Source: Paracyclopina nana
Taxonomy: Eukaryota > Arthropoda > Copepoda > Cyclopoida > Cyclopettidae
Assembly: GCA_019096065.1 (NCBI GenBank)
Contig: JAGUCH010000005.1
Coordinates: 4,092,001 to 4,156,000, forward strand
DNA: 64,000 bases
Direction: 5' to 3'
The translations under genes were made by a program, and so were the position numbers. A model generated the notes under the pieces. The model was not told the origin of the DNA. It ran no database searches and was given only the letters and a program-made list of their open reading frames with translations. Of this stretch, positions 50,817-61,257 are shown one piece after another. Each line of letters begins with the position of its first letter. Within the stretch, counting starts at the first letter, position 1.

Positions 50817-50972
50817 CTTGAAATGAACGGAATTAGCAAATCGTTGCCTAAACTCGATATCGACAGGCACATATCCTTGGTCGCTGGAGATTGCGTCTTG
50901 TTGCAACTCCCATTCAAGCTTCTGTTGCTGTCGCTTACGTTTATTGCGAACTGCAACTGCGACTGCAGCCAT
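50817..50972 (-). CDS. Alternative first exon C (MAAVAVAVRNKRKRQQQ)
   Basis: 52 codons from ATG 50972 (AGCATGGC context) to a donor (TTCAAG|GTTCGA), phase 0. It starts MAAVAVAVRNKRKRQQQK, then turns acidic (WELQQDAISSDQG) and ends SVHFK. It has the clearest form of the common motif: alternating Ala/Val followed by Arg-Asn and a Lys/Arg/Gln cluster, almost identical to exon D over the first ten residues. Confidence 0.7.
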
Positions 50973-51571
50973 GCTTTTTAGCTATTAGTGGCTTTTCTGC
51001 AATTAACGAGACATTTTGAGATCAGAGATGATGTGCGCTTTTTGGTACATAAACAATCAACATTCAGATATTATATAGAGCCTCATCAAGTGTGAGGTAC
51101 ATGATTTCGTCTCATTTTCAGGAGTGCAAATTAAATTTTTACACCACCCGAGAAACCCAGAAAATAACAGCATAAACCAAGCAGGTCACGTTTATTTCAG
51201 CAAAGCTTTTCATAGTCTTTGGTACTAGGTAGGAGACTGTGCATGTAGCATAACTCCAAAGCAGGCTGAGTGCTTTTCGTAGTTTTCTATTTCAAAGCCA
51301 CTTCTTTTAGAAACCCCTACTGCTTATTTATATACTTTGCGGCCACAAAAGAATTTTGCAGAAAGCGATGCCAGTTGAGTTCCGGATGCACTCGAACTAA
51401 ACCATCAGAAAACCGTCTTGGGCAATATCTATAATTGAGATAACCCAAACTTAATGGTGTGGATTATTGCAAAAATGCCAGGGAAATGCATCTCTTTGTT
51501 GTGGCACAAAAAGGGCCCTGTTGTCATGATCAATCTTTTGGGTTTCTCGGAGGATTCACTACTTTTTTTAC

Positions 51572-51769
51572 CTCCTCAACAATAGTTTGCTTAACAACAG
51601 ACTTGTTTGATCCTTGAGAAAAAGAGGAGTCTATCGAGGTCGATCTTTTACACACTTTTATGGCAACAGGAGGTGTAGAATTGGTGTTTTGTAGCTGTTG
51701 TTGTTGTAGTTGCTGTTGTTGCTGCTGTTTTTTGCGCATATTGCGCACAGCTACTGCGGCCATACTCAT
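51572..51769 (-). CDS. Alternative first exon D (MSMAAVAVRNMRKKQQQQQQ)
   Basis: 66 codons from ATG 51769 (a second ATG two codons later gives MAAVAVRN) to a strong donor (GAGGAG|GTAAAA), phase 0. The Ala/Val stretch and RNMRKK cluster are followed by a polyglutamine-rich run and a Ser-rich segment (KRSTSIDSSFSQGSNKS). The shape (small-hydrophobic start, basic cluster, Gln run) also recalls the inactivation ball of Shaker potassium channels, but no channel sequence follows. Confidence 0.7.
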
Positions 51770-52182
51770 GTTTTTGCTTTTTTTTAACTAAATAGTTTCC
51801 AAAGTCTGCAAAGTCAAAAAGTGGGAAACGTGTCAGAAATTATGACGAGGATAGAGACAAACATGGCATTAAGGAGCACAATTATCCCGGATCAACTCCG
51901 AAAGGTTAAGTAACTTTTTGTGAATACAGAGGCTACACACATTGATGCTCCATGCTTTCCATGTTTGTCAAAGCGGAGAAAAGAAACTTAAATGAAGAAC
52001 ATATTGTATGATCCGGGTAAATTGTTCAAGTTCCCGCACACATCTACGTTTCAGGGCTACTTTGAATCAAAACATGTATTGCTGAAGCACACCAGGTGGT
52101 TATCAACTCTTTTTAAGGCCTAATTGTTTTTGAGAACTTCCTGATGTGCGCAAGTGCATAACAGAAAACGCAAATTAAGCAC

Positions 52183-52281
52183 CTTTCCGGTTAATCTTAT
52201 GAAGTCTTCCCGGCTTGGCCCAGTAGGATTTCTCGATCCGTTGTACATGCCAGCCAATCTTGCTCCCACATGGAGCGCCAT
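52183..52281 (-). CDS. Weak candidate extra first exon (33 codons)
   Basis: ATG 52281 opens MALHVGARLAGMYNGSRN and reaches a donor-like AAG|GTGCTT in phase 0 after 33 codons. It lacks the basic cluster. An overlapping frame on the same strand also meets a GT in phase 0, which shows that chance matches of this size occur here. Confidence 0.2.
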
Positions 52282-52888
52282 ACTTTACTATAAAAATCAT
52301 TCGGAAAATAGTGCGAGCGGGAACTGACCATGACTATTTTTTTCAGACCAGCTTTATTATGCAGTAAGTTGTTGGTGTGTTAAGTTTGCAGTAGCGGAGA
52401 ATATGCTATAAAGCGAAAGAAAGGGAATAGAGACTCGCGCAACCTCGAGTTAAGCAAAACGCACAAGCGGGGCTAGCTTTTATGGCACACCAGTCAAAAA
52501 GTAGCAAGCACCACGGCAATAAATTACTTTATGCATATGTAGCTGAGTCCTAAAGCAAAGAATTGAATTTACACGCAAAGATATACGGCAGAGTATTAAC
52601 ATCAGCCTATGCTGCAACCAGTCCCTTGGGCAAAAAGCCGCAAATAAAGGCTGCAAAAAACACTTGACAAAAGACCCCCGCAGGAGGCCTGAAAAGTATC
52701 AGAAAAAGTCGAGAGAAAACGAGAAAGCGCAATAGCAACAAAAAAAGAAGACTGGCTGCTGCTTTTTTCAGTTGCCAGGATTCTTCCTTGTTATGATGTT
52801 TCCAACTTTTGAGTGATGATGACTCAGCCTTTGAATGAATGGCCTTTGCAGAAGCTGTCAACCAACCAATTTGAAGATTAGACGTTAC

Positions 52889-53062
52889 CTCGGGTCTATA
52901 GCTATCCAAAGTTGAGATGCTAGAGAGACTGTCGCGATGCTTTTGGGCCACGCTGTTTAGAAATTGCTTTTGTTCATTGACATTGCTCATTGCCTGATCA
53001 GTCAATTTATTGGCGGCCTTGCGGCGCTGGGCCTTGACTGCGTTCGCTGCCAAGGCAGCCAT
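52889..53062 (-). CDS. Alternative first exon E (MAALAANAVKAQRRKAANK)
   Basis: 58 codons from ATG 53062 (AGCATGGC context) to a strong donor (CCCGAG|GTAACG), phase 0. It starts MAALAANAVKAQRRKAANKL and continues hydrophilic (SVAQKHRDSLSSISTLDSYRPE). It is the most upstream confident member of the set, 8.6 kb from the shared acceptor. GC content is higher than the flanks, as expected for coding sequence. Confidence 0.65.
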
Positions 53063-56000
53063 GCTTGCCTATTCAGAAGGACACACACTAGAAAAAACAC
53101 TATGCACTGAAGAGGGTCTCATGTCAAGATTCGACAAGTTAATTTTCATACGGCTGACAAGGAGGCCAAGACGGAAATTTTAAGGCCACTGACTTGGAAA
53201 GACGTAAAAGAATTGCGATGCAATGTGCATTTAGATGGCATTGTAGCTCTTTTTATGGCACCATTTAATTTCGAATGCCAAAAGCCAAGAGAACAAGGGA
53301 GCTAAGCTGCGACAGTTTGCCTAGGCACCGAGCCTTGCTCGAAGGACTCGAGCTATTCTGACCAATTATTGATAATTACGGGCTATGCTTTTTAGACCGA
53401 GCTAGCGCGACGCGTACAGCCAAAAAAGGGGCCATGTTGACATTAAGGAAAGCAGCTAGTTTGCCGCATTGGTAGATAATTCACCATAGGCTGGCTGGCC
53501 TTCAAACGAAGCAACCTTGCCTGAACTGCGTGCAGCCGTAGCTTTGTATTAGGTTTTGGTTTGGCAGAGGCTCGACGTTATGAAATATGCATGTGCAGCT
53601 GTGTAAAAAGGCCGAGAATGAAGTTCTTGCCTCGGAGGCCATTTCCAACGAGACCAGCCTTGAACACCTGAGCAACTTGCCAACTGCTACTGCTGCATGT
53701 CTACACCAATTTTTCTTAATCCAAAGATGCATAGGCATGAAATGTTGGCCGCGCATTTACCCTTATTATAGTCTAGGCAAGGGGCCATCGTAATTTCGTT
53801 AGTACCAAGCATTAACGGACCATCCTAATGGCTGGCCGTAACTAGCCACTGAGTCGGAGAAAACATTTCTGCAGCCTCATGATGATGATGATGGCAATGG
53901 TCATCTGAGACACGAAAAAGGAGGTGGATCACTTTGTCATTTGCTAATAGTACTACCCTTGGCTCAGCCCTACTCAGTTTTCTCATTTGAAAAAACGTTG
54001 GCAAGCAATCTTCCCAGTTGGAAATTACATAGGTTTGGTTTCGCTTTATGCTTTTTGCCATTCCTCTATCAATTTTTCACTACAACAGCCCAGTTCAATA
54101 ATTGATGCCTTTGCTGCTAACCTAATTGCAACGCTTTCAATCTTGTAAAAGCTATTCAAGCCATGAGAAGTTGCAATCAAGGGCCAAAGAAGAAAGGCAA
54201 CTACCACTGCTGGCCTTTTTTCCTCCGGCCTTTTGTTTTTTCTCAACCTCTTTGGGTATTGGCAAACTTTTGGCCAACTCTTTGACGTCTGATCGCCAAG
54301 GCCGAAATGGTAGTAGTCTTAAAGGCCTTTTTGGCTGTACTTTAATCACTTCTCAAATCTACGCTTTCAACCTTTACTAAGCCAAAAAACTGATTACACA
54401 TTGCATTGCAGCTCTTTTAATAAGACAGAAATATCCCAACAGACTTTTCAAAAGAGTGGGAACATTTCATATGCACCACTTTCGTGACCTTCAAAAGTTC
54501 AAAGCTCAAAAGCTTCCTTAGACGTAACTTCAGAAATATCATATTCCAAGAAGGCGAAGAAAGCAGAAATGGCAGGCTTACCGTTTGAAAATGGCTCCTG
54601 AACCTTCTTTTGCGCTCGTATCAATTGCAGATAAACGATGATGTCCAATCAATCTTCTGCATTTAAGCCTCCAACATCAGAAGATGAGATCTGGAAGTAG
54701 TTGTTGTTAGGTCTTTAGTGCAAGCCTCATTCTGTTATTAATGAAGCCTTTATTCAGCAATGCAGTGCTTGGCGCTCCGTGAACTCCCTGATGAAGAAAA
54801 GCAGTTTTGTTTGACACAGATTGCTATTTCGATAAAGTAATAGTCATAAAAGAGCCTTGCGAAGAAAAGTTCCCATTTTTTTAACAGCCATGAAAATACA
54901 TATTTTATGTAAAAAAAATGTGGTTATCAAAACTATTTATGATGGATGGTAAATTGAATGCATTTATGAGCTATTAGTTAAGGCAAGGCCCCTTGGAAGG
55001 AATACGACGAATGTTCTCACAAGAATATATCAAAAAGTTCACAGCTTTCCCTTGCAATAAATCAACCATTACGACGTGTGCCATTACAATTTCCATACTT
55101 TCACGGACACCAAGATGAATCTTGCTAGCTGGAAGCGAGCAAAAGAGACTATTCACGATTGAAATCGCTTGGAAAATCTATCCCACTAGCACCTGAAGGT
55201 AATCGATAAAGTTCACAGCCTAGACAAAAGAAATTGGTTTGGGACTCCTTGAACAATGGTTGGGGCTGATAACAACGAGTAAAATTGCTCTTTTAATTAA
55301 GATTATCGCTCCTACATCTGCCAGTATTTGCATGGTCTTGCGAGCCATAAATATCACTACGTCGCATGGTGAGAAATACGTCATGAAATAGTTTTGAAGT
55401 GAGTGAATCAACATGTAACTTCCAATCCAAATACCTATGTACTATTAACTGAAAATTGATCTTCTACAATAGCTTTCATGCGGACTCAACTAAACAAACC
55501 TGCCTAGCCTTTCACTCAAGAAATTTAAAATTGGAGCTCATTAAAGGTATGTTTTTAATGATCCTAGCTACCTATCTAAAATCTGTCAAAAAAAATAGCA
55601 ATTCATCTAAGATTGCGTGTAAAGGCCTCTATTCAAGCTACATTCCCTTAGTGTAGTCTCCATTTAAACCTTACTACTAGGCTCCTCGGCCGAGCAAAAT
55701 ATATTATGAGTACCAAAATGCGCTTGGTAAGTAGCTAAGGTGGTATGGACCAAACACCATTACTTGAAAAATGTCTGCACCAAAGTAATTTACGCTATAC
55801 AAGCCCCTACAACAAAAGCTTGTCAGAAACTTCTAACTGGTGTGTCCTTTTCGTAGAGTGTGAGCGAGTAAGAAGCAAAAATCATGCATGCAAGGTAGCT
55901 TTCTTAAAATTAGAAAAGATGTCGTGAAAAAACTAACCTTGAGAGGAAAAGTTGATATGGTTGGTATGGGCAAAGCTATACAAACCAAGAGCTTCCGAAA

Positions 56001-57644
56001 CCGAGTACCGCACGCGCTTCACTGGTGCAAGTTGCTTTCTAACCGCGACCTCAGTCTCGAAGGCCGAAAAGGCCGCTCCAACGACGACACCCTCAAATAA
56101 TGAGGAGTGTGAGATCCAGGAATATGCCAGCATTACTGAGTCCGTTTTCTATTGAGGCCATTAATAATCCATGAAGTGGGCTTTCACTCAAATTATCAAG
56201 CATAAGCACTGAAAGCCCTTTTTTACTGTGCAGTGCCAGCTATGGTAGGATGAAGACTATAAAAGCAGGGCCTTTTTTCGCTTTTATTTTGCTCGCCGAG
56301 GCGGAAATGGAAGTTGTCGGTTGACTCACGTAAAAAGTTGCCAAATGTGGAATGTCTTCGCATTCATTTTGGGTGCACTTTAATGAGGTATTAAATGGAA
56401 TACTGAAATATTGCATTTCGGTTAAAGCAAACATTCAGAATTTTTATAGCGAGCTTGCATGTTGGTAAGTACCTGGAAACCATGCAAGTGAAAGTTGCAA
56501 TTGGTAATTACAGTAGTACATAAGCCTAATAATAAAGAACGGACAAGGGAACTTTTTAATAACGAATTGAAAAGCTTAAGTTATATTGCATTATGTCTCA
56601 CTGAATCATTGTTAATAGTTAATTATCAAGTAAGGTGGATTTTTAACACGAAATCAAGGTGCAAGCATACTCTGCCGGTTCTATGTATTAAAAGAAATTT
56701 AAGGTTTGCTTCTTTGCTTATGTGTATTTCTGGCATTTTTTGACTCAGAAATTCCCACTTCAACTCCCTTTCCAACTAAAAGTTTTCGGCACTTTGCCCC
56801 AAAAAGTTCGTGGGCCAGCAGAAAAAGTTGCTTGGCTGCGTTTTTTGAGCCTCTGCGCTATTATTTTTCCAACAAACCAAATCATCCATGCATTTTGGCC
56901 GAGATTGCTGCCAATAAACCACCAGAGCACAATGAGTAACAATACATCTTGATTTGGTCCTCTTATTGCTTTCTTTATGGGGCAAACAAGATTTATCGTT
57001 TTCCATTGTAGCAACAAGTAATTTATGACTCAGATTTGTTTGACTCCTAAATAAAGGTTTCCGATGAAAAAGAAGCCTAGCAATTGTGCATTTGTTTGCG
57101 CCTGCATTGCGCTTAGAAGTAGGAGCATGAAAGGCTCAAAAGTAAGCAAAACAATCTAAACACCATCGTAAGGCCGCGTTGATCATAGCTAAAAAGATTT
57201 ACTTACAATGAGATGGGTAAAGCTGTGGCTCAGCGCAACTGGATAAAATCACAGCTTTTTGGTACATGACAGTCAAGCGGGATATTTACCCGCTCGGTTT
57301 GACGATATTTTTATTCACAAATCACAATCATCACTTGACTGTTGACTCTAGCTATTATCGTAAAAACTTGCGAAGCTAATGAATTTGTCGCCAAATCACT
57401 CAAGGCAACAGCTGACTAGAGCTCTAGAGCTCTACAGCTGACAACTTATTGCTTACATTACTATGCTGAGAGTCTCAGGCTGAGAGCACAACAATGATTC
57501 CCTGAGCGCAAACCTTCTCAGCAAAAGCTGAAAAATATTCGGCCCCTCCGCCCCTTCGCGGCAGTTCCCGGCTTGGCTTGGCGCTTCCCTATCCCTGAGC
57601 CTGACTTCGGCAAACGGGCAAAGCTGGTATGCGTTTTTTAAGCA
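53063..57644. other. Intergenic region upstream of the alternative-exon array
   Basis: No recognised gene. A locally GC-richer patch at 55933-56133 is open on both strands without known motifs. Further distal first exons of the same gene could lie here but none could be supported. Confidence 0.4.
57406..57445. repeat. Palindrome flanked by CAGCTG E-boxes
   Basis: An 18-base perfect palindrome (TAGAGCTCTAGAGCTCTA, 57417-57434) is flanked on each side by CAGCTG, itself palindromic. It could form a cruciform or be a bHLH-type binding cluster. Confidence 0.6.
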
Positions 57645-57652
57645 GACAAAAA

Positions 57653-57920
57653 TAGTGATGGAACAAGTCGAAAAAATTGGGTTCGAGCGAGTTGCCTCTA
57701 ATGGTAAACGAGCTCGGTCGAGTAGATTAGAGGCTTCCGATTTCATCTGATTTTTATCAATTTACTTAAATAAATTTTCCGATTTTTCTACTCGAGTTTT
57801 AACGAGCTGCCAAAAAAATGTTCGAGTTCGGCCGAATTTCGAGCGAGTTCCGAGTTGGACGTTTATCTTGTCCGAGCCAAATTTTGCTTTCGAGTCGAGT
57901 TCGAGCTCGTTCCATCACTA
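57653..57920. mobile_element. hAT-type MITE with 8-bp target-site duplication
   Basis: A 268-base unit begins TAGTGATGGAACAAGTCGAA and ends with the inverted form (TTCGAGCTCGTTCCATCACTA). It is flanked directly by identical GACAAAAA copies at 57645-57652 and 57921-57928. An 8-base duplication and TAGTGATGG-like termini are typical of the hAT superfamily. The interior is rich in CGAG/CTCG motifs and has no transposase, so it is non-autonomous. It lies in the 3' flank of the transferrin-receptor-like gene. Confidence 0.9.
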
Positions 57921-57928
57921 GACAAAAA

Positions 57929-58323
57929 TGAAGCAAGAATAAGAAAAAACCCGATTACCCGAAAACGAAAATGGAGTGGGAAGACTCAAGGAAGCGTCTC
58001 AATTTGTGTGATTGTGTCTTCGAATATTGTGGAATATTGCAAATTGCAGACTAAATTGCAAATTGAGTTTTTGGTGATAGAAACAATGGCACACGTTCCC
58101 CGAAGGTGAGAAAATATTTCCATATCCATTAGATGGGCGAGTTTCTGATTTCATCAAATGCGAACGAATTGTGAGGAGAAAAGACTAATTGTTTTTTTCT
58201 ATTTCAGATTAGGGCTGAGATTTTGCATTAAATAGTCAAAGAAAGCTCCTTTGCATCTGCTGCCGCGTGAGCTGTACAGCAATGCACAGTAATCGTGAGA
58301 AAAGATCATGCAGAGATGCTAGA
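57929..58323. other. 3' flank of the transferrin-receptor-like gene
   Basis: No coding feature recognised between the MITE and the stop codon at 58324. Confidence 0.5.
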
Positions 58324-61257
58324 CTAGGCTACGCTATCATGAACTTCATCCTGCTCCGGGTCGTGATGAATGAGATGGTTGTCCAAAACGCAGCTGGCTG
58401 ACTCCAGGGCGTCGACGACGTAAAAGGCTTCCCGCCTCACCACGTTCCAGGCCTTCATACTCTCGAACGAGCTGGAGTTGACCGTTGACTCCGCCAGCTC
58501 CAATGCAGCCTTCAGCCTAGGAAGAAAGTCCACTCTGTTCCCGTCCAAAGGAGAAGGACCATGAATCAGATGTCTGTACGTCGACGTGGACATGGAGGAG
58601 ACCGAGTCCGAGGAGAGGCTGAAAAGGCTGTCAGCCGAAGGAGGCAATAAAAACGCTCGTTCGAGTTCCATTAGCTGATCGTTGTATTCGTGAAAGCCCA
58701 GCATTTCCAAGCTGGGGATGTTCACCTCGAAAGAGTTGTTGAACTTGGCGGAAACGTCCCTAAATTTGGAGGCTGCGGCCTTGATGTCATCGGCTCTCAC
58801 GCCATGGTCATTTAGGGAGTTGCCATGCCTGCCCATGAATGCTTGCACCCCTGCCTCAATGTCGAGGCCATAATCTGCTGCGGATAATGGAAGCTTTGGA
58901 TTCAATGTCAGTTTGAGGATCAAGATGATGATGAACTTGGCCACCGAAGCTGCTTGTGAGATGTCCAGGTAGGTTTCCACCTGAGCGTGGGTGTCAGCTT
59001 CAGACCTCGTGAACGGATACAGATCGCTCGTATGGTGATTTTTCATCGCCACTTCTAAACTGGAGATCCCTAAGATACTCTGGAATGGCGATCCATCCAC
59101 ATTTTTGGGGTCGTTGTTGAACGTGCTGTTGAACCAAGTGTCGAACAAGGTACAGTACTGCGCCTGATCCCCCTCTTGCTGCGCGTTTTCCATCTTTTCC
59201 GGAACTTCTCTGCATTCCACTGATAGCGCTGCTTCCATAATGGCTTGCCTGAATGCAAGAAGGGAAAAATACAATGCGAGCTAAATAAGGGCATAAATGC
59301 GAAATCTGGAATCTAGTATTCCTCCAATCCTCTGCCTTCAAAACATTAAAGCATGGCTTTTTTGTCTCTATACCTTTAAAAATCCTTGTGGATTGCAGTA
59401 AATTGAAAAATAGCAATCAAGACGCGGCTACCTGAGTTTGCTGAAGGCCCTCTAATGGCTTGGCAAACACAATTATCAATCGTGTTCTTACTTTAGTAAC
59501 GGACTAGCTGTGATGTGAATGATGTCATCTCCTTGCAAGAGATGGTCGAGGTCTATATAAACCACAGCCCTGGATGACAATTCCTTTGCATGCGCATACA
59601 TCCAAGCTGTGGATCCAAGTTGGCCCTCTTCTTCTCCGTCCCACGATGCAAAAATTATGCTCCGACCTAGGAATTTCAATGATATGCGCTGCTTCTTTTA
59701 CTTTGTTTTCCAGCCAGCTACTCTTCCAACTCTCTTACCAGGCTTCCATCCGTGCATCCTTTCAAAGCCCAGAGTTCGAACAAGCTCCATTAAAACTGCA
59801 TGCCCTACTCCGGGTTTCGAGGCTCCTTCATGTCTGGAATCGTGATGGCTCGCAACGATCACATATCGAGTGGGCTCATACCTGGAAGCAGCCAATTCCA
59901 TTTCGTTTTGAGGCTAAGCTACCACTTTTACAACATTACCTTCCCATAATGGTTCCAATCACATTATTCAACGTGACAGCCTCATCCTGCCGATAAACTT
60001 CCACACGAGCCGTAAAATTCAGCTCAATGCTCGCATTTAAAGGTAAGGCAAATGTGTACTCTTTTCCCAGCGCATACGCATTGGTGTAGTTTTTCAAGAT
60101 GCTCGATGCTTGCTCGTAACTAATGCTGACCACAGGGATTTTCGGCATGGTCCAATTCTCGTCCAGATAGGGACTGTTCGGATCTCCGGGCACATATTTG
60201 ACATCTGCTGTCAATGTCACATTAGATGGTAATTTTCCCACCTGCAACAAGCGTAACCCAATTTACTCCTTCGCGGCCTTTTGACAGCTGAATATCAAAC
60301 CTTTTCATTTTTCTGAGATATGATGTAGGGGAAAGGGTCGGGGAACAGAATTACAGCCTTTGCTCCCATCAATTGGGCATTTCGTACCATGCTCCCCGTG
60401 TGGTACATTTGGTTTATCTTGATCATGACGACGGAATCTTGAAATCTCATGCCGAGGCTTCTGAGGTCACGGAGGTCCGAAAAGAGTCCAAAGTGGCCGT
60501 AGACCAATCGACCTTGCCCAATCGCATTCGCACTGTACGTTACTTTATCTTCTCCGTAGGGAATGGGCAGAGAAAACACTTGTTTGCCAGTGGTATCCAG
60601 TATGGATATGGCACTCGGTATCTTTTTGTCCGGCCTCGGAATTTTGTTCATCACTTTGTCAATTTCAACCTTATCAAGGCCGAAATCCATCCACAGCCTC
60701 GACATATTTTTCGCAAACTCTGGGGACTGCATGGATCCTATGCTGTGATCTAGCCCCGGCTGAGTGAACTCCTGGAGGAACAGCTTAATATTGTCCACGC
60801 TCACTTCATCCACGATGAGCCTTGCAGTGTCTGGGTCATAGTGATATGGAACTGGAGTCACGCAGTGGCCTCTTGGGTCGACGTAGTAGTGGTGCAACCC
60901 CCATCGAGACATGAATCCCAGAATCCACGAGACGCCTATGATGATTAAAATGCCCATAATTCTGACTCCCCATTCCCAGAGGCAATGTTTGCGACCTCGA
61001 CTTCTGCTTGAGGTTGACGAGGGGGGATTTAATATTAATGTTCTGGGCGAGAGTCTACTTAGTGAGATGTTTTGACTCTTTGGCCTTTGCTGAGGTGGGG
61101 CTTCTTCGGTTTCAAAGAAGTGGAAAGGTACGGTATTATTGTTGACAGCCTCCACATTGTCTGCTGGATGTTCATCTTCGGGCTCTGTTGCTTGTTGAGG
61201 CTCCCATCGAGTGTAAGCGATTTTAGAGCCGCTTCCCTCTCGGTGAGGACTCGGCAT
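58324..61257 (-). CDS. Transferrin receptor / glutamate carboxypeptidase II-like membrane protein, probably inactive
   Basis: Predicted 833 residues in five exons whose phases all fit: 61257-60301, 60241-59940, 59881-59739, 59666-59492 and 59248-58324. Type II membrane protein: cytoplasmic N-terminus with YTRW at residues 15-18, TM about 95-115 (IMGILIIIGVSWILGF), PA/apical domain (MYHTGSMVRNAQLMGAKAV), M28 peptidase-like domain and a helical dimerisation domain (NDQLMELERAF, YRHLIHGPSP). In human GCPII the zinc ligands are His377, Asp387, Glu425, Asp453 and His553. Here the His (VASHHDS), EE (SWDGEEEG) and Asp (YIDLDH) positions are kept. The Asp387 position aligns with Lys (GASKPG) and the His553 position with Arg (YPFTRSEAD). 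That makes peptidase activity unlikely and a receptor role plausible. Start chosen at ATG 61257; an upstream in-frame ATG at 61344 precedes a probable UTR acceptor. Confidence 0.88.

Noticed and set aside
52280-52340. Minus-strand MVSSRSHYFPNDFYSK meeting a GT in phase 0
   Set aside because: No motif similarity, and it overlaps another equally weak candidate. Taken as chance.
43417-53062. A true FGF-homologous-factor gene
   Set aside because: Exon A looks like an FHF N-terminus, but no beta-trefoil FGF core exons are visible downstream on the minus strand. The phase-matched downstream exon encodes a two-pass membrane protein. A remote core outside the window cannot be fully excluded.
43417-53062. 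A Shaker-type potassium channel
   Set aside because: Exon D resembles a ball peptide, but there is no T1 domain, S1-S6 or pore signature nearby.
53380-53435. Minus-strand start MAPFLAVRVALARSKK resembling the alternative-exon motif
   Set aside because: The frame stops after 19 codons and the only nearby donor is in phase 2, not phase 0.
55933-56133. GC-richer patch open on both strands as a coding exon
   Set aside because: No splice sites of matching phase, no motif, and both strands equally open.
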